Below are positions 33,395 through 42,793 of a stretch of 45,666 nt of DNA, piece by piece. Source of the DNA: Methanocorpusculaceae archaeon UBA425. GTDB taxonomy: Archaea; Halobacteriota; Methanomicrobia; Methanomicrobiales; Methanocorpusculaceae. The stretch is taken from positions 1-45,666 of the forward strand of contig DAWV01000010.1 of assembly GCA_002506085.1 (NCBI GenBank). Reading direction: 5' to 3'. Both the position numbers and the translations under genes were made by a program. Position 1 is the first letter of the stretch. Every line of letters begins with the position of its first letter. The notes under the pieces are model-generated. The model was given only the letters and a program-made list of their open reading frames with translations. It had not been told where the DNA came from and did not search any database.

Positions 33395-36190
33395 CTACAG
33401 CATCTTCTTCAGATACTGCCCCGTGAAACTTCTCTTCACCTTCGCCACTTCCTCAGGCGTCCCCTTCGCAATAACCTCCCCGCCCGCATAACCTCCCTCC
33501 GGACCCAGATCAATCAGATAATCCGCCGACTTAATCACATCCAGATTATGTTCGATAACAACAACCGTATTTCCCTTCGCCACCAGACTATCCAGAACAC
33601 CGATAAGTTTCTTCACATCATGGAAATGAAGACCCGTCGTCGGCTCATCCAGAAGATACACCGTCTTCCCGGTCCCCCTCTTCGCCAGCTCCCTCGTCAG
33701 CTTGATACGCTGCGCCTCTCCCCCCGAAAGCGTCGTTGAACTCTGCCCGAGTTTAATATAGCCGAGCCCCACATCTGCCAGAGTCTGAAGCTTCACACTA
33801 ATATTCGGAACATTTTCAAACACAACAAGAGCCTCATCAACGCTCATATTCAAAACATCGGCAATGGACTTACCCCTGAATTTAACCTCAAGCGTCTCCT
33901 CATTGAATCGTGTACCCTTACACTCCTCGCACTCGATATAGACATCCGGCAGGAAATTCATCTCGATTTTAATAACACCATCTCCCGAACAAGACTCGCA
34001 TCGTCCGCCTTTCAGATTGAACGAGAACCGTCCTGGACCATAGCCGCGAAGCTTCGCCTCCTTTGTTTCGGCAAAGAGCTTGCGTATCTCATCAAACACC
34101 TTCGTATAGGTCGCCGGATTCGACCGCGGCGTCCTTCCAATCGGGGACTGGTCGATAACAATCACCTTATCAATCTCCGAATCGAAAAGCAGCTCCTTAT
34201 ATGCTCCCGGCGACACCTTGGAATTATAGAGCTCTTTCATCAGCGCCCGGTAAAGCGTATCATAAATCAGCGTGGATTTACCCGAACCGGAAACGCCCGT
34301 AATCACGGTCAGTGTCCCGATAGGAATTGCCGCGTCGATATTCTTCAGATTATTCTCTGTACAACCATTGATTCGGAGGAACCTCTTCGAAGTTCTGCGG
34401 GTCTCCGGAACCGGAATCACATATTCGCCGGAAAGATACTTCCCCGTAATGGATTCCGGGAATGTTTGAATATCTGCCGGCGCTCCCTCGGCAACGACCC
34501 TGCCCCCGTGGATTCCGGCACCGGGTCCGATATCAACCACGTAATCGGCAGCCCGCATGGTCTCCTCATCATGCTCGACAACGATGAGCGTATTCCCAAG
34601 ATCGCGGAGTTTCTTCAGCGTCTGGATAAGTTTCTGGTTATCCCTCTGATGAAGACCAATCGACGGCTCATCAAGTACATATAACACACCCATCAGATTG
34701 GAGCCGATCTGCGTCGCAAGACGGATACGCTGGGCTTCTCCGCCGGAAAGGCTCCCTGCCGCACGAGAAAGCGTAAGATAACCCAGCCCCACATCCTTCA
34801 GGAACGAAAGTCTCGAATGAATCTCACGGAAAATCAGTTTCCCGATCTCTTCTTCCTTCGGGGTATACTCCTGCCCGCCAATGAAAGTCAGAGCTTCATC
34901 AATCGACATATCTGCCAAATCAGCGATGGACTTCCCATGAATCTTCACCGCGAGCACATGCTCTTTCAGCCGTTTCCCATGACAGTCCGGGCACGGCAAA
35001 ATCCGCATAAACTTTTCGAGCTCCTCTTTCCGGTAATCCGACTTGGTCTCCTTATACAGACGCTCGGTCTGAGGCAGCAGACCCTCCCAGGTTCCGTGGT
35101 AAGCCCACTCCGCATTCTTTGAGGTGTGGACGAACTGCATATCTGCATTCACGCCATACATCAGACCGTCATACTGCTCTTTGGTGAAATCTTTCACGGG
35201 CGTCATAAAGGAGAAGCCGAGATGCTTCGCGACAGACGCCAGATACTCGACCCGGAATCCGTCAAGGAAATTTTTGTAGACCGCGACTGCCCCGTCTGCG
35301 AGGGAGAGGGATTTATCCGGGATAATCAGGTCAGGGTCGAAGATCATCTGGAATCCGAGACCATTACACGTTGGGCACGCGCCGAAAGGACTGTTGAAAG
35401 AAAACATCCTCGGCTGGAGCTCCTCGAACGAAAGCCCGCATATCGGGCATGCCATGCGTGCCGAATATACGGAGTCCTTTTCTCCCGCATTTGCGTAGAC
35501 GAGCCCGTCTTCCGCATGGGAGAGGGCTGACTCGATTGCCTCGGTGAGCCGGCTTTTGTCACCGGTATCGACACGGTCGATAACGATATCGATATTATGC
35601 ATCACATATCTGGCGAGTTTGATTTCGTCGTCGGTCCGGTGAATCTCCCCGTCAACGCGGACTCTCACAAAACCGTCAGCATACAAATCGCGGAAGAGCT
35701 GCTCGTAGGTTCCTTTCTTCTTCCGGACGACCGGAGCGAGAATGGTGACCATGCCCCCCGGATACTCGGAAGAGATAGCCTCGGCGATTTGCTGCGGCGT
35801 CCGCGACTCGATTTTCACATGATGTTTCGGACAGTAGGGAACGCCTATCCTTGCATACAGAAGACGAAGATAGTCGTAAATCTCCGTGACAGTCCCAACA
35901 GTCGACCGGGGATTTTTTGAGGTCGACTTCTGCTCTATGGATATTGCGGGGGAGAGACCTTCGATGGAGTCGACATCGGGTTTGTTCATCACGCCGAGAA
36001 ACTGCCGGGCGTAAGAGGAGAGTGACTCTACATACCTCCGCTGCCCCTCCGCATAGATTGTATCAAAAGCGAGTGTGGATTTTCCCGATCCGGAAACGCC
36101 CGTAAAGACGATAAGTTTGTCCCGTGGAAGTTCAATGGTAATATTTTGAAGATTATGCTGCCTTGCACCCTTCACGACCAGATTTTTCAT
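33395..36190 (-). CDS. uvrA: Excinuclease ABC subunit A
   Basis: 931 residues, full length. Two ABC ATPase modules are present: Walker A GVSGSGKST at 31-39 and again near 630, each with a LSGGEAQRI signature and a Walker B VLDEP or LLDEP. Zinc-binding groups are C248/C251/C272/C275 and a second CxxC pair (CESCSGDG, CEECKGTRF) near 735-765. UvrA finds DNA damage and loads UvrB. Archaeal uvrABC genes are known to have come from bacteria. No uvrB or uvrC is in this window. A TGTATAAC box about 15-20 nt before the ATG suggests a short leader. Confidence 0.97.
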   Translation of the reverse strand: MKNLVVKGARQHNLQNITIELPRDKLIVFTGVSGSGKSTLAFDTIYAEGQRRYVESLSSYARQFLGVMNKPDVDSIEGLSPAISIEQKSTSKNPRSTVGTVTEIYDYLRLLYARIGVPYCPKHHVKIESRTPQQIAEAISSEYPGGMVTILAPVVRKKKGTYEQLFRDLYADGFVRVRVDGEIHRTDDEIKLARYVMHNIDIVIDRVDTGDKSRLTEAIESALSHAEDGLVYANAGEKDSVYSARMACPICGLSFEELQPRMFSFNSPFGACPTCNGLGFQMIFDPDLIIPDKSLSLADGAVAVYKNFLDGFRVEYLASVAKHLGFSFMTPVKDFTKEQYDGLMYGVNADMQFVHTSKNAEWAYHGTWEGLLPQTERLYKETKSDYRKEELEKFMRILPCPDCHGKRLKEHVLAVKIHGKSIADLADMSIDEALTFIGGQEYTPKEEEIGKLIFREIHSRLSFLKDVGLGYLTLSRAAGSLSGGEAQRIRLATQIGSNLMGVLYVLDEPSIGLHQRDNQKLIQTLKKLRDLGNTLIVVEHDEETMRAADYVVDIGPGAGIHGGRVVAEGAPADIQTFPESITGKYLSGEYVIPVPETRRTSKRFLRINGCTENNLKNIDAAIPIGTLTVITGVSGSGKSTLIYDTLYRALMKELYNSKVSPGAYKELLFDSEIDKVIVIDQSPIGRTPRSNPATYTKVFDEIRKLFAETKEAKLRGYGPGRFSFNLKGGRCESCSGDGVIKIEMNFLPDVYIECEECKGTRFNEETLEVKFRGKSIADVLNMSVDEALVVFENVPNISVKLQTLADVGLGYIKLGQSSTTLSGGEAQRIKLTRELAKRGTGKTVYLLDEPTTGLHFHDVKKLIGVLDSLVAKGNTVVVIEHNLDVIKSADYLIDLGPEGGYAGGEVIAKGTPEEVAKVKRSFTGQYLKKML

Positions 36191-36236
36191 GCGGAGTACT
36201 ATTAGTTATACAGCATTATCAGGCTTTAGAAGAGGG

Positions 36237-36956
36237 TTATTTGTCCCTCGGGTCGGGCTTCATCCGGATGGGTTCCGAAAGACCAAGCGACGCGACTTCC
36301 ATGAGCTGCTCGAAATCCATGGTTGTCTCCACGCACCCGTCCGATTGCGTCACGACACCTATTGTCGTCATAGAGATTTTTCGTCCCATCTCCAGACCTT
36401 CCTTTACTTCCATCATACAGCCGACGCCAATCATCCCCATCGGCTTGTATTTTTTTATCATCCGCTTGATGAAGGTCGAGCCGGGGATGATAAATGTCTT
36501 GTATCCAGCCTCGTTCAACGCAGGGACCACACGACCGAGGGTGCATTTTCCGCAGGAAACGCATTTCAGCCCGTCCGGGGTAAGACGTGCCGGACAGTCA
36601 CGCGCACGGAGACACTGGGGAAAGAACACTACCCTCTGTTCGACAGGAATCCTGGAAAAATTCTTGAGATTCATCTGGTTGTCGATTTTTATCAGAAACT
36701 CCATCAGCTGTGAGCCGTCTACGCCAAGGATGAGACATACCACTTTGACCGTCCCTTCCATGATGGTAAAAAACGGACGAAGGAGTCTGGGGAAATACAT
36801 CTGTTTTTTGTGGATGGATACGACTATGAGAACGCCCATGAGAATGGAAAAAATCAGCCAGAAGGCGATGAATACCAGTAAAAGTTCCCCTAGGATAAGT
36901 GCCAGATTGTTCCAGACCGGATTATCAAAAAAAGCGAGGGAGATAAGGGCCGCCAT
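36237..36956 (-). CDS. DUF116 domain protein
   Basis: 239 residues. Two N-terminal membrane helices (about 14-48) precede a soluble domain with a cysteine group C115, C121, C132, C135 and C138 (FFPQCLRARDCP, CVSCGKC) plus C180 and C208, as in DUF116. The spacing suggests an Fe-S or zinc site. The function of DUF116 is not established. The ATG follows the MtnA-like stop directly (TAA-ATG), so it is the last gene of the four-gene operon starting at 39737. Confidence 0.9.
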   Translation of the reverse strand: MAALISLAFFDNPVWNNLALILGELLLVFIAFWLIFSILMGVLIVVSIHKKQMYFPRLLRPFFTIMEGTVKVVCLILGVDGSQLMEFLIKIDNQMNLKNFSRIPVEQRVVFFPQCLRARDCPARLTPDGLKCVSCGKCTLGRVVPALNEAGYKTFIIPGSTFIKRMIKKYKPMGMIGVGCMMEVKEGLEMGRKISMTTIGVVTQSDGCVETTMDFEQLMEVASLGLSEPIRMKPDPRDK

Positions 36957-37973
36957 TTATTTCAAATCCCCGAAGTTATACGGCGGATACAAAACACCCT
37001 TATCCGTAATGATGGCAGTAACCAGATCCAGGGGCGTTGCATCGAAGGCATAGTTGATTACCGGAACGTTTTCCGGAACAGTGCTCCTGCCAAAAAGGTT
37101 CGCCACCTCATCCCGGCTCCGCTCTTCGACCACGATGTCGGACTCTGATGCGCCGGCGTCAAAGGTTGATGCGGGAGCCGCCACATAGAAGGGAATATGG
37201 TGGTATTTTGCACAGACTGCGTGCATATAGGTCCCGATTTTGTTGAAGACCGCGTCCTTTGTTATCCGGTCGGCTCCGACGATTACTGCGTCGATTTTTC
37301 CCTGGCGCATAAGACAGGCCGCTTCGGAGTCGATAATGGTCACGACCGGGATGTTGTCGCGGGCGAGTTCCCAGGCAGTGAGCCGCGAACCCTGAAGGAG
37401 CGGGCGTGTTTCGCAGGAGATGACCGAGATAGACTTGCCCATTTTCTTCGCAGAACGTATGACGCCAAGAGCAGTCCCCCATGACGAGCAGGCGAGAGCT
37501 CCGGCGTTACAGTGGGTGAGCACGGTCCCGATCTGCGGGAGAAGCGGGGCGCCGTAATGACCTAAAAGCATACAGGATTTGGTGTCATTTTCGGCGATCG
37601 TTTTTGCCGCAAAAAGGGACATGATACGCGCCATATCAGGCGGCAGATTCTCCATGCTCCGCAGGACTTTGTCAACGCCCCATGCAAGATTCACCGCAGT
37701 CGGGCGGGTGCTTTTCAAGAGAGCGGCGTCGGCGGCGATGGTCTCGCTGAACTCGATATCCGATAGGCAGTGTGCCGCCGAGAGTGCCACACCGAATGCC
37801 CCGGCAACGCCGAGGGCGGGAGCTCCGCGTACCTCGAGACGCCGGATTGCGTCCGCAAGGCGCTCCACAGTCGTAATCTCGATTACTTTATATTCGGCGG
37901 GTAACAAGGTCTGGTCAATGAGCATGACCGAGTTGTTGTCATCGTTCCACCAGAGTGTTTTGTCTTCAGTCAT
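36957..37973 (-). CDS. mtnA: MtnA-like sugar-phosphate isomerase (aIF2B-related)
   Basis: 338 residues. RGAPALGVAGA (49-59), the catalytic C155 in THCNAGALA and D235 in VGADRI, and NKIGTY (244-249) are those of methylthioribose-1-phosphate isomerase. It converts an aldose 1-phosphate to a ketose 1-phosphate. In methanogens this enzyme is linked to salvage of methylthioadenosine and 5'-deoxyadenosine (the product of radical SAM enzymes). The start overlaps the stop of the HdrA-like gene (ATGA), and DUF116 follows without a gap. Confidence 0.93.
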   Translation of the reverse strand: MTEDKTLWWNDDNNSVMLIDQTLLPAEYKVIEITTVERLADAIRRLEVRGAPALGVAGAFGVALSAAHCLSDIEFSETIAADAALLKSTRPTAVNLAWGVDKVLRSMENLPPDMARIMSLFAAKTIAENDTKSCMLLGHYGAPLLPQIGTVLTHCNAGALACSSWGTALGVIRSAKKMGKSISVISCETRPLLQGSRLTAWELARDNIPVVTIIDSEAACLMRQGKIDAVIVGADRITKDAVFNKIGTYMHAVCAKYHHIPFYVAAPASTFDAGASESDIVVEERSRDEVANLFGRSTVPENVPVINYAFDATPLDLVTAIITDKGVLYPPYNFGDLK

Positions 37974-39253
37974 TGTACACTTCTGATTACATCAAGGGAG
38001 GCTTTCATCGCGGCGGCTCCGGCAGACATTACACAGTCGGGAATGTCTTTTGGTGCGAGGGAGGTGCCGGCGATATAAATGCCGGGGGTGATCGTTCCTG
38101 CCGGGTCGAGTTTCATGTCTGCCGGGTTCAGGAATTGGTGTTCGTCGAGCGGGAGTCCCAGTGATTCGGCAAGTCTGACGGTGTCGGGTTCGGGTTCCAT
38201 CCCGACCGAGAGAACAACGAGATCCGCATTCAGATTCAAAAACTCGCGGGTCTCGGTGTTTTCCACCGGGATTACGAGGTGGTCGCCGGCGTCCTGGACC
38301 TCGCCGGGTAAGCCTTTGATGATTTTAACGCCCAGACTTTTTGCCCGTTCATAATATTCATCATAGCCTTTTCCATAGGCACGAATGTCGGAGTACAGAA
38401 TGAAGACTTCGCATTCAGGATGATGCTCTTTGATGAGCATGGAATTTTTGAGGGCGAACATGCAGCATACGCAGGAACAGAGATTCCGTTTGATTGCCAG
38501 GTCGCGTGAACCGACACACTGGACGAAGACGACGCTCTTTGGAGATTCGCCGGTGGAGAGACGGCGGAGTTCGCCTTTCGAGGGGCCGCCCGCGTTAATC
38601 ATCCGCTCGAACTCGAGGGAGGTGATGACGTCAGCATACCGCAGATAGCCGAACTGGGATTTTTTCAGGGCGTCAAAGAGGGTGTATCCGGTGGCTATGA
38701 CAACAGCGGCCGCTTTGAGTTCGATTGTCCGGACTTTGTCCTCGGTCACTTTTAACACAGCCTCTTTTCCGCAGACCTGATAGCAAAGTCCGCACTCGAC
38801 ACAGTGCAGGTTGTCTTTGACGACGAAGTTCGGGACGACCTGTGCATGGGGCTTGTAGATGGCTTTTCTGACTCCAATGCCTGCATCGAATTTATTGTAG
38901 ACCTCGACCGGGCATATGGTGACACAGTCACCGCAGCCGGTGCACTCCTTTTCATTGATGTATCGGGGATATTTGGTTACGGTGACCGTGAAGTTTCCGA
39001 CAGACCCTTCGATTTTTTCGACTTCGGCGAGGGTCAGGATGGTCACGTAAGGGTGGCGGGATATTTCCGCCATCTTCGGCGAGAGAATGCACATGGAGCA
39101 GTCGTTTGTCGGGAAGGTTTTGTCGAGCATCGCCATGTGGCCGCCAATCGAGGGCTCACGCTCGATAAGGGTGACATGGATGTGGTGATTTGCGATGTCC
39201 ATAGCGGCCTGGATTCCGGCTACTCCTCCGCCGATGACGACGACCTCAGTCAC
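37970..39253 (-). CDS. HdrA-like FAD/Fe-S oxidoreductase
   Basis: 427 residues from GTG 39253. FAD site VIGGGVAG (6-13). Two [4Fe-4S] motifs are C104/C107/C110/C114 (CTGCGDCVTIC) and C151/C154/C157/C161 (CVECGLCYQVC). HdrA-type cysteines follow: C52/C55 (DCSMCILSPK) and C246, C259, C263, C264 (QCVGSRD, CSCVCC). It is shorter than methanogen HdrA (about 650) and lacks the C-terminal extra ferredoxin part, so it is probably an HdrA-like electron-transfer or thiol/disulfide protein, not the canonical subunit. I chose GTG because AGAGGT stands 6 nt upstream and the family begins at this point; ATG 39280 lacks a ribosome binding site and would overlap the upstream gene by 35 nt. Confidence 0.9.
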   Translation of the reverse strand: MTEVVVIGGGVAGIQAAMDIANHHIHVTLIEREPSIGGHMAMLDKTFPTNDCSMCILSPKMAEISRHPYVTILTLAEVEKIEGSVGNFTVTVTKYPRYINEKECTGCGDCVTICPVEVYNKFDAGIGVRKAIYKPHAQVVPNFVVKDNLHCVECGLCYQVCGKEAVLKVTEDKVRTIELKAAAVVIATGYTLFDALKKSQFGYLRYADVITSLEFERMINAGGPSKGELRRLSTGESPKSVVFVQCVGSRDLAIKRNLCSCVCCMFALKNSMLIKEHHPECEVFILYSDIRAYGKGYDEYYERAKSLGVKIIKGLPGEVQDAGDHLVIPVENTETREFLNLNADLVVLSVGMEPEPDTVRLAESLGLPLDEHQFLNPADMKLDPAGTITPGIYIAGTSLAPKDIPDCVMSAGAAAMKASLDVIRSVQ

Positions 39254-39737
39254 ACAGATACCTCTTGCCAAGTCCGACATAGGTGGCTGCGTTTTTCAGA
39301 TTGCCGGCGAGTTCATCAGGCGTGAGTTCACGGATGATTTTGCCGGGAACGCCCATGACAAGGGAGTGCGGCGGGATTTCTTTCCTCTCGGAGACGAGTG
39401 CGCCGGCGGCAATGAGACTGCCTTTGCCGATTTTCGCACCATTCAGGATGATGGAACCCATACCGATGAGGCAGTCGTCTTCTATGGTGGCTCCGTGAAC
39501 GATAGCCCCATGACCTATCGAGACATTTCTGCCTATGACGACCGGTTTTCCCGCGCTTTCGTGAACAACGGCGTTGTCCTGAACGTTTGAGCCGTTTCCG
39601 ATGGTGATTTTGTCTACATCTGCACGAAGTACCGCCCCGAAGAGGATGGTGACGTTGTCGCCGAGGGTTACGTCGCCTTTGATGGTGGCATTTGGTGCAA
39701 TATAGGTTTCTTTTCCGATAGAACCGCCGATGTCCAT
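39246..39737 (-). CDS. Gamma-carbonic-anhydrase-like hexapeptide protein
   Basis: 163 residues, left-handed beta-helix throughout (IGNGSNVQDNAVVH, VVIGRNVSIGHGAIVHG, IGMGSIILNGAKIG). The three zinc histidines of the gamma-class are present at H59, H76 and H81 with the usual 5-residue spacing. These are YrdA/CaiE/PaaY-type proteins; some hydrate CO2, others have unknown roles, and the proton-shuttle loop of archaeal Cam seems absent. It is the first gene of the operon with HdrA-like, MtnA-like and DUF116 genes. An AATTATATAGAC box lies only 5-15 nt upstream, so the mRNA might be leaderless or use another promoter. Confidence 0.9.
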   Translation of the reverse strand: MDIGGSIGKETYIAPNATIKGDVTLGDNVTILFGAVLRADVDKITIGNGSNVQDNAVVHESAGKPVVIGRNVSIGHGAIVHGATIEDDCLIGMGSIILNGAKIGKGSLIAAGALVSERKEIPPHSLVMGVPGKIIRELTPDELAGNLKNAATYVGLGKRYLCD

Positions 39738-39860
39738 TATGTCTATATAATTGAACGTATCGGGTTATGAGAGTTATGGTGTGAGGAGGGATGAAGAGGA
39801 TGTCTCCGGGATGGAGAAGAGGAAAGCCACCAAATGTTTATTGTTATCTGCACTAATTCT

Positions 39861-39869
39861 CTTATATAG
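39861..39869 (+). promoter_or_regulatory. TATA-like box before the surface protein gene
   Basis: CTTATATAG lies about 20 nt before ATG 39886. Its position points to a leaderless or nearly leaderless transcript and supports the 39886 start over the upstream ATG at 39751, which would place the box inside the gene. Confidence 0.45.
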
Positions 39870-39885
39870 AAACTGTTTGTTACGT

Positions 39886-41529
39886 ATGTCTCCGAAACCA
39901 AAACATTCCTTTGATAAAGTATCTCCGCCAGGACGATGGAGATATCTGTTCATTTTTTTGATTATCGCCATTGGCGGCTCCGCTTTTTTTATAAGCGGTG
40001 TGTCGGCTGCCGCATACAATGGAACCTGCGGAGATGATCTCACCTGGACACTGAATACGGACTCGGGTGTGCTCAAAATCAGCGGAACCGGAGATATGTA
40101 TGATTACTTTTATCATTCCAGTTCAGAACTTCCTGATTGGTATGAATATCGCGATTCAATAAAGACCATCTCTCTTGATCCCCGGATGACTTCCATTGGG
40201 GATTGTGCATTTTATCAATGTACCGGTATTCAAAATGTCGCCATTCCCAACAGCGTAACTTCAATCGGGCATTATGCATTTTATCGTTGTATTGCCCTCA
40301 CACACGTCACAATCGGATACAGCGTGACAACAATCGGGATTGGAGCATTCGAGGATTGTACGTCCCTTGCCTCCATCATCATCCCGGACAGTGTGACGAA
40401 CATCCGGACGAAGGCATTTAAAAATTGTAATGCCCTCGCCTCAGTCACTCTTGGTAACCGCATAACATCTATCGACGATTCTGCCTTTATATCCTGCTAC
40501 AATCTGGAAACCGTTGATTTGTCAACAGCGGCAGACCTGGCAGTGGTCGGGGCAAATGCATTTGGTTACGATACTGCCACCTCCCTGAAATACGGGAGTT
40601 CCATCTATGTTCCGGATAGCGATGCTGCCGCATTGTTTAACGAAACAAATTACTACTCCCCGTATACGAGCCTCAAATATGTCATTACCTACAATGCAAA
40701 TGACGATCGTGATGATGTTGTGCGGGATACCGTGAAGGAATCTGTTGGCACATTTATAATAGCGGCCAATACATTTACGAGAACCGGGTATACCTTCGCC
40801 GGCTGGAACAGTAAGGCAGACGGCAGCGGAAAATCCTATGCTCCAAATGACCCCTATTCAACAACAAGGTCAGTCACGTTCTATGCCGAATGGGTCATGA
40901 CCCCCACAGACGATGGTTACGGCTCGGTGACGTCAAATGTTTCTATCACAACCACCCCGGAGGGGGTAACCGGTACATTCAGATTTTCCGATTCACCGGT
41001 GAACGTTATCACGATTGACGGGGTAATACACGAAACCGCCTCGATTACTATTACTGAAGGTCTCCCGTTCGGTGTATCCGCACCCTTCGGGCAGGTTGCC
41101 GACACATTTGATATCACGCCATACAGCGTAGCTTCTATGAATACGAGCACAATTTTCTTTTCGATACCTGTATCCAAAATATCCGACGCAGGATTTGACA
41201 CACGTGATGTCACGCTCATGCACTACGAAGACGAAACCTGGGTGAGAATCCCGACAACACTGACGAAGGTTGAAAATGGAAATGCCAATTACACGGCTAT
41301 AATAAATAGCTACTCGGCATTTGCCATCACGTTTTCCCGCGGGGTTACGGATATCGTGGTAGAGCCGACACCCGTAATAACCCCGGATACTCCTGCAGAA
41401 ACGCCGACGACCGCAGTCCCGACGGATACGCCCACTCCGACCACAGCATCGACCGCGTCGCCGGTCCCGCTGTTTGGGATTCTTGCAGGACTCGGAATCG
41501 CCGCATATGTGAGATACGGCAGACGATGA
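39886..41529 (+). CDS. BspA-like leucine-rich-repeat surface protein
   Basis: 547 residues from ATG 39886, chosen because a classic signal peptide follows (RWRYLFIFLIIAIGGSAFFISGVSAA split near residue 42). Residues about 95-215 hold five LRR_5/BspA repeats of about 23 residues (SIGDCAFYQC, SIGHYAFYRC, TIGIGAFEDC, NIRTKAFKNC, SIDDSAFISC). A Listeria-Bacteroides repeat (GYTFAGWNSKADGSG) comes at about 267-336, then a PGF-pre-PGF-like domain (about 355-500; IFFSIPVSKISDAGFDT). A Pro/Thr linker ends in the C-terminal helix PLFGILAGLGIAAYV with RYGRR. It is probably a cell-surface adhesin anchored or processed by an archaeosortase-like enzyme. BspA repeats are widespread in host- and sediment-associated microbes and suggest gene transfer. 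Confidence 0.88.
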   Translation: MSPKPKHSFDKVSPPGRWRYLFIFLIIAIGGSAFFISGVSAAAYNGTCGDDLTWTLNTDSGVLKISGTGDMYDYFYHSSSELPDWYEYRDSIKTISLDPRMTSIGDCAFYQCTGIQNVAIPNSVTSIGHYAFYRCIALTHVTIGYSVTTIGIGAFEDCTSLASIIIPDSVTNIRTKAFKNCNALASVTLGNRITSIDDSAFISCYNLETVDLSTAADLAVVGANAFGYDTATSLKYGSSIYVPDSDAAALFNETNYYSPYTSLKYVITYNANDDRDDVVRDTVKESVGTFIIAANTFTRTGYTFAGWNSKADGSGKSYAPNDPYSTTRSVTFYAEWVMTPTDDGYGSVTSNVSITTTPEGVTGTFRFSDSPVNVITIDGVIHETASITITEGLPFGVSAPFGQVADTFDITPYSVASMNTSTIFFSIPVSKISDAGFDTRDVTLMHYEDETWVRIPTTLTKVENGNANYTAIINSYSAFAITFSRGVTDIVVEPTPVITPDTPAETPTTAVPTDTPTPTTASTASPVPLFGILAGLGIAAYVRYGRR

Positions 41530-41609
41530 CGGAATAATAGACGAGTCAAAAGAGGCGGCACCGGCTGTTCAACGGTATTCTGCCACTCACCTTTTTTGAG
41601 AACTGCAGG

Positions 41610-41629
41610 AAGAAAAAAAGAAAAAACTA
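41610..41629 (-). terminator. T-rich terminator after the DUF1616 gene
   Basis: On the - strand AGTTTTTTCTTTTTTTCTTC lies about 75 nt beyond the DUF1616 stop. The surface protein ends at 41529 on the other strand, and CCTTTTTTGAG near 41590 may end that transcript in the same convergent region. Confidence 0.45.
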
Positions 41630-41702
41630 CCAGTAATTTTGGGGACACCCGCTGCCGGATTATTCACGTAACACGAAAATAGTGAGATGAAAATCCCTGT
41701 TC

Positions 41703-42719
41703 TTATTCCACTTTGATCCACAAATGCAGATCCCGGTATGCCGCGTCCATCTTTTCCTCCGGAGACGCATCGACAGACGGCACCGACTCATTATACAGCA
41801 GGAACTCCAGACGGTTATACTCCGTATCATACAGCGTAAAATTATACATCTCCAGATACGTCGTATTATCATGAAGATAGACGGTAAACCGGTCAAGATT
41901 CTTTGACGAATAGATTACCGAAGTATTTGTGGCAGAATCCCACGCTGCATTCAGCAGAAGGGTCTCCACAGTATAGGTTACATCCCGGTATTCATGATTA
42001 TTAATACCGATCCAGACAAACTGATCCGTTCCCGCAAAGAACTTGTCGGGATAATCATCAGCCATCTTATCCTCACCTAAGATATAGAACTCGGTGAACT
42101 TTTCGCCGTCTTTTGGGAAGGCGATTACATAAACGGTTGTAACCGCGGCAACAACAATCGCCGCTATCAGAAGCCAGGACAGCGCCTTATCGAATTTCGT
42201 GCCCTCTTTTGGAAAGAACTCTGCTTTCAGCGTAGGCTTTACCTTCTCGAACGGAACCGTAAACATCTCCTCATCGGGGACCGAGGCACGCCGGTATAGG
42301 GTCACAACCATCATTGCGATGATGAAAATCACCAGAGCTATCACAATCGGGTCAAGTCTGATACCAAACGGTGTATAGTTCAGCACAAGACCGATCAGCG
42401 GCACAACCGCAACTGAAAGACCGACCGACAGGGCAAACCTCTCGATGCCGTCGATTGACTTTTTCTCAGGGAACAGGGCGGCAATCAGCACGTAGCCAGG
42501 AATGAACAAAATCACCGGCACTGCAAAAATCACACGCAGAAATGTTTCATTCAGAACCGGAACATAGATCATCAAAACTGCAAGCGCGACCCAAAACAGA
42601 ATAATGACCAAATCCCTGGGTATGTTCTTTGGATCCGCCATACGGGCGAGAGTTGCAGCTATGTCTTTTTCCGGCATTTGTTGTATTATTTGCGGTTCTG
42701 CATAATGAGGATTCCGCAT
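41703..42719 (-). CDS. DUF1616 membrane protein
   Basis: 338 residues. Four or five membrane helices lie within residues 38-145 (VIILFWVALAVLMIYVPVL, VIFAVPVILFIPGYVLIAAL), with the FIPGYVLIAALFP motif typical of DUF1616. A basic cytoplasmic stretch and another helix near 185-205 are followed by an extracellular beta-rich C-terminal domain of about 130 residues. DUF1616 proteins occur in many methanogens, often near glycosylation genes; the function is not known. ATG 42719 has no clear Shine-Dalgarno; an ATG at 42677 (MPEKDIAAT) would be 14 residues shorter. The gene is divergent from the epimerase over 74 nt that hold a perfect hairpin. Confidence 0.88.
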   Translation of the reverse strand: MRNPHYAEPQIIQQMPEKDIAATLARMADPKNIPRDLVIILFWVALAVLMIYVPVLNETFLRVIFAVPVILFIPGYVLIAALFPEKKSIDGIERFALSVGLSVAVVPLIGLVLNYTPFGIRLDPIVIALVIFIIAMMVVTLYRRASVPDEEMFTVPFEKVKPTLKAEFFPKEGTKFDKALSWLLIAAIVVAAVTTVYVIAFPKDGEKFTEFYILGEDKMADDYPDKFFAGTDQFVWIGINNHEYRDVTYTVETLLLNAAWDSATNTSVIYSSKNLDRFTVYLHDNTTYLEMYNFTLYDTEYNRLEFLLYNESVPSVDASPEEKMDAAYRDLHLWIKVE

Positions 42720-42757
42720 GATTCAATATTGTTCCGAAAGGCGCAAACCTCATATTC

Positions 42758-42786
42758 TCTCCTGTCTAAATTAAACAGACAGGAGA
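42758..42786. promoter_or_regulatory. Perfect 10-bp inverted repeat covering the epimerase ribosome binding site
   Basis: TCTCCTGTCT at 42758-42767 and AGACAGGAGA at 42777-42786 are exact complements with a 9-nt AT-rich loop. The right arm contains AGGAG, the Shine-Dalgarno of the epimerase at 42794. It may be an operator in the divergent promoter region, or an RNA hairpin that hides the ribosome binding site. Confidence 0.65.
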
Positions 42787-42793
42787 ACAGATT

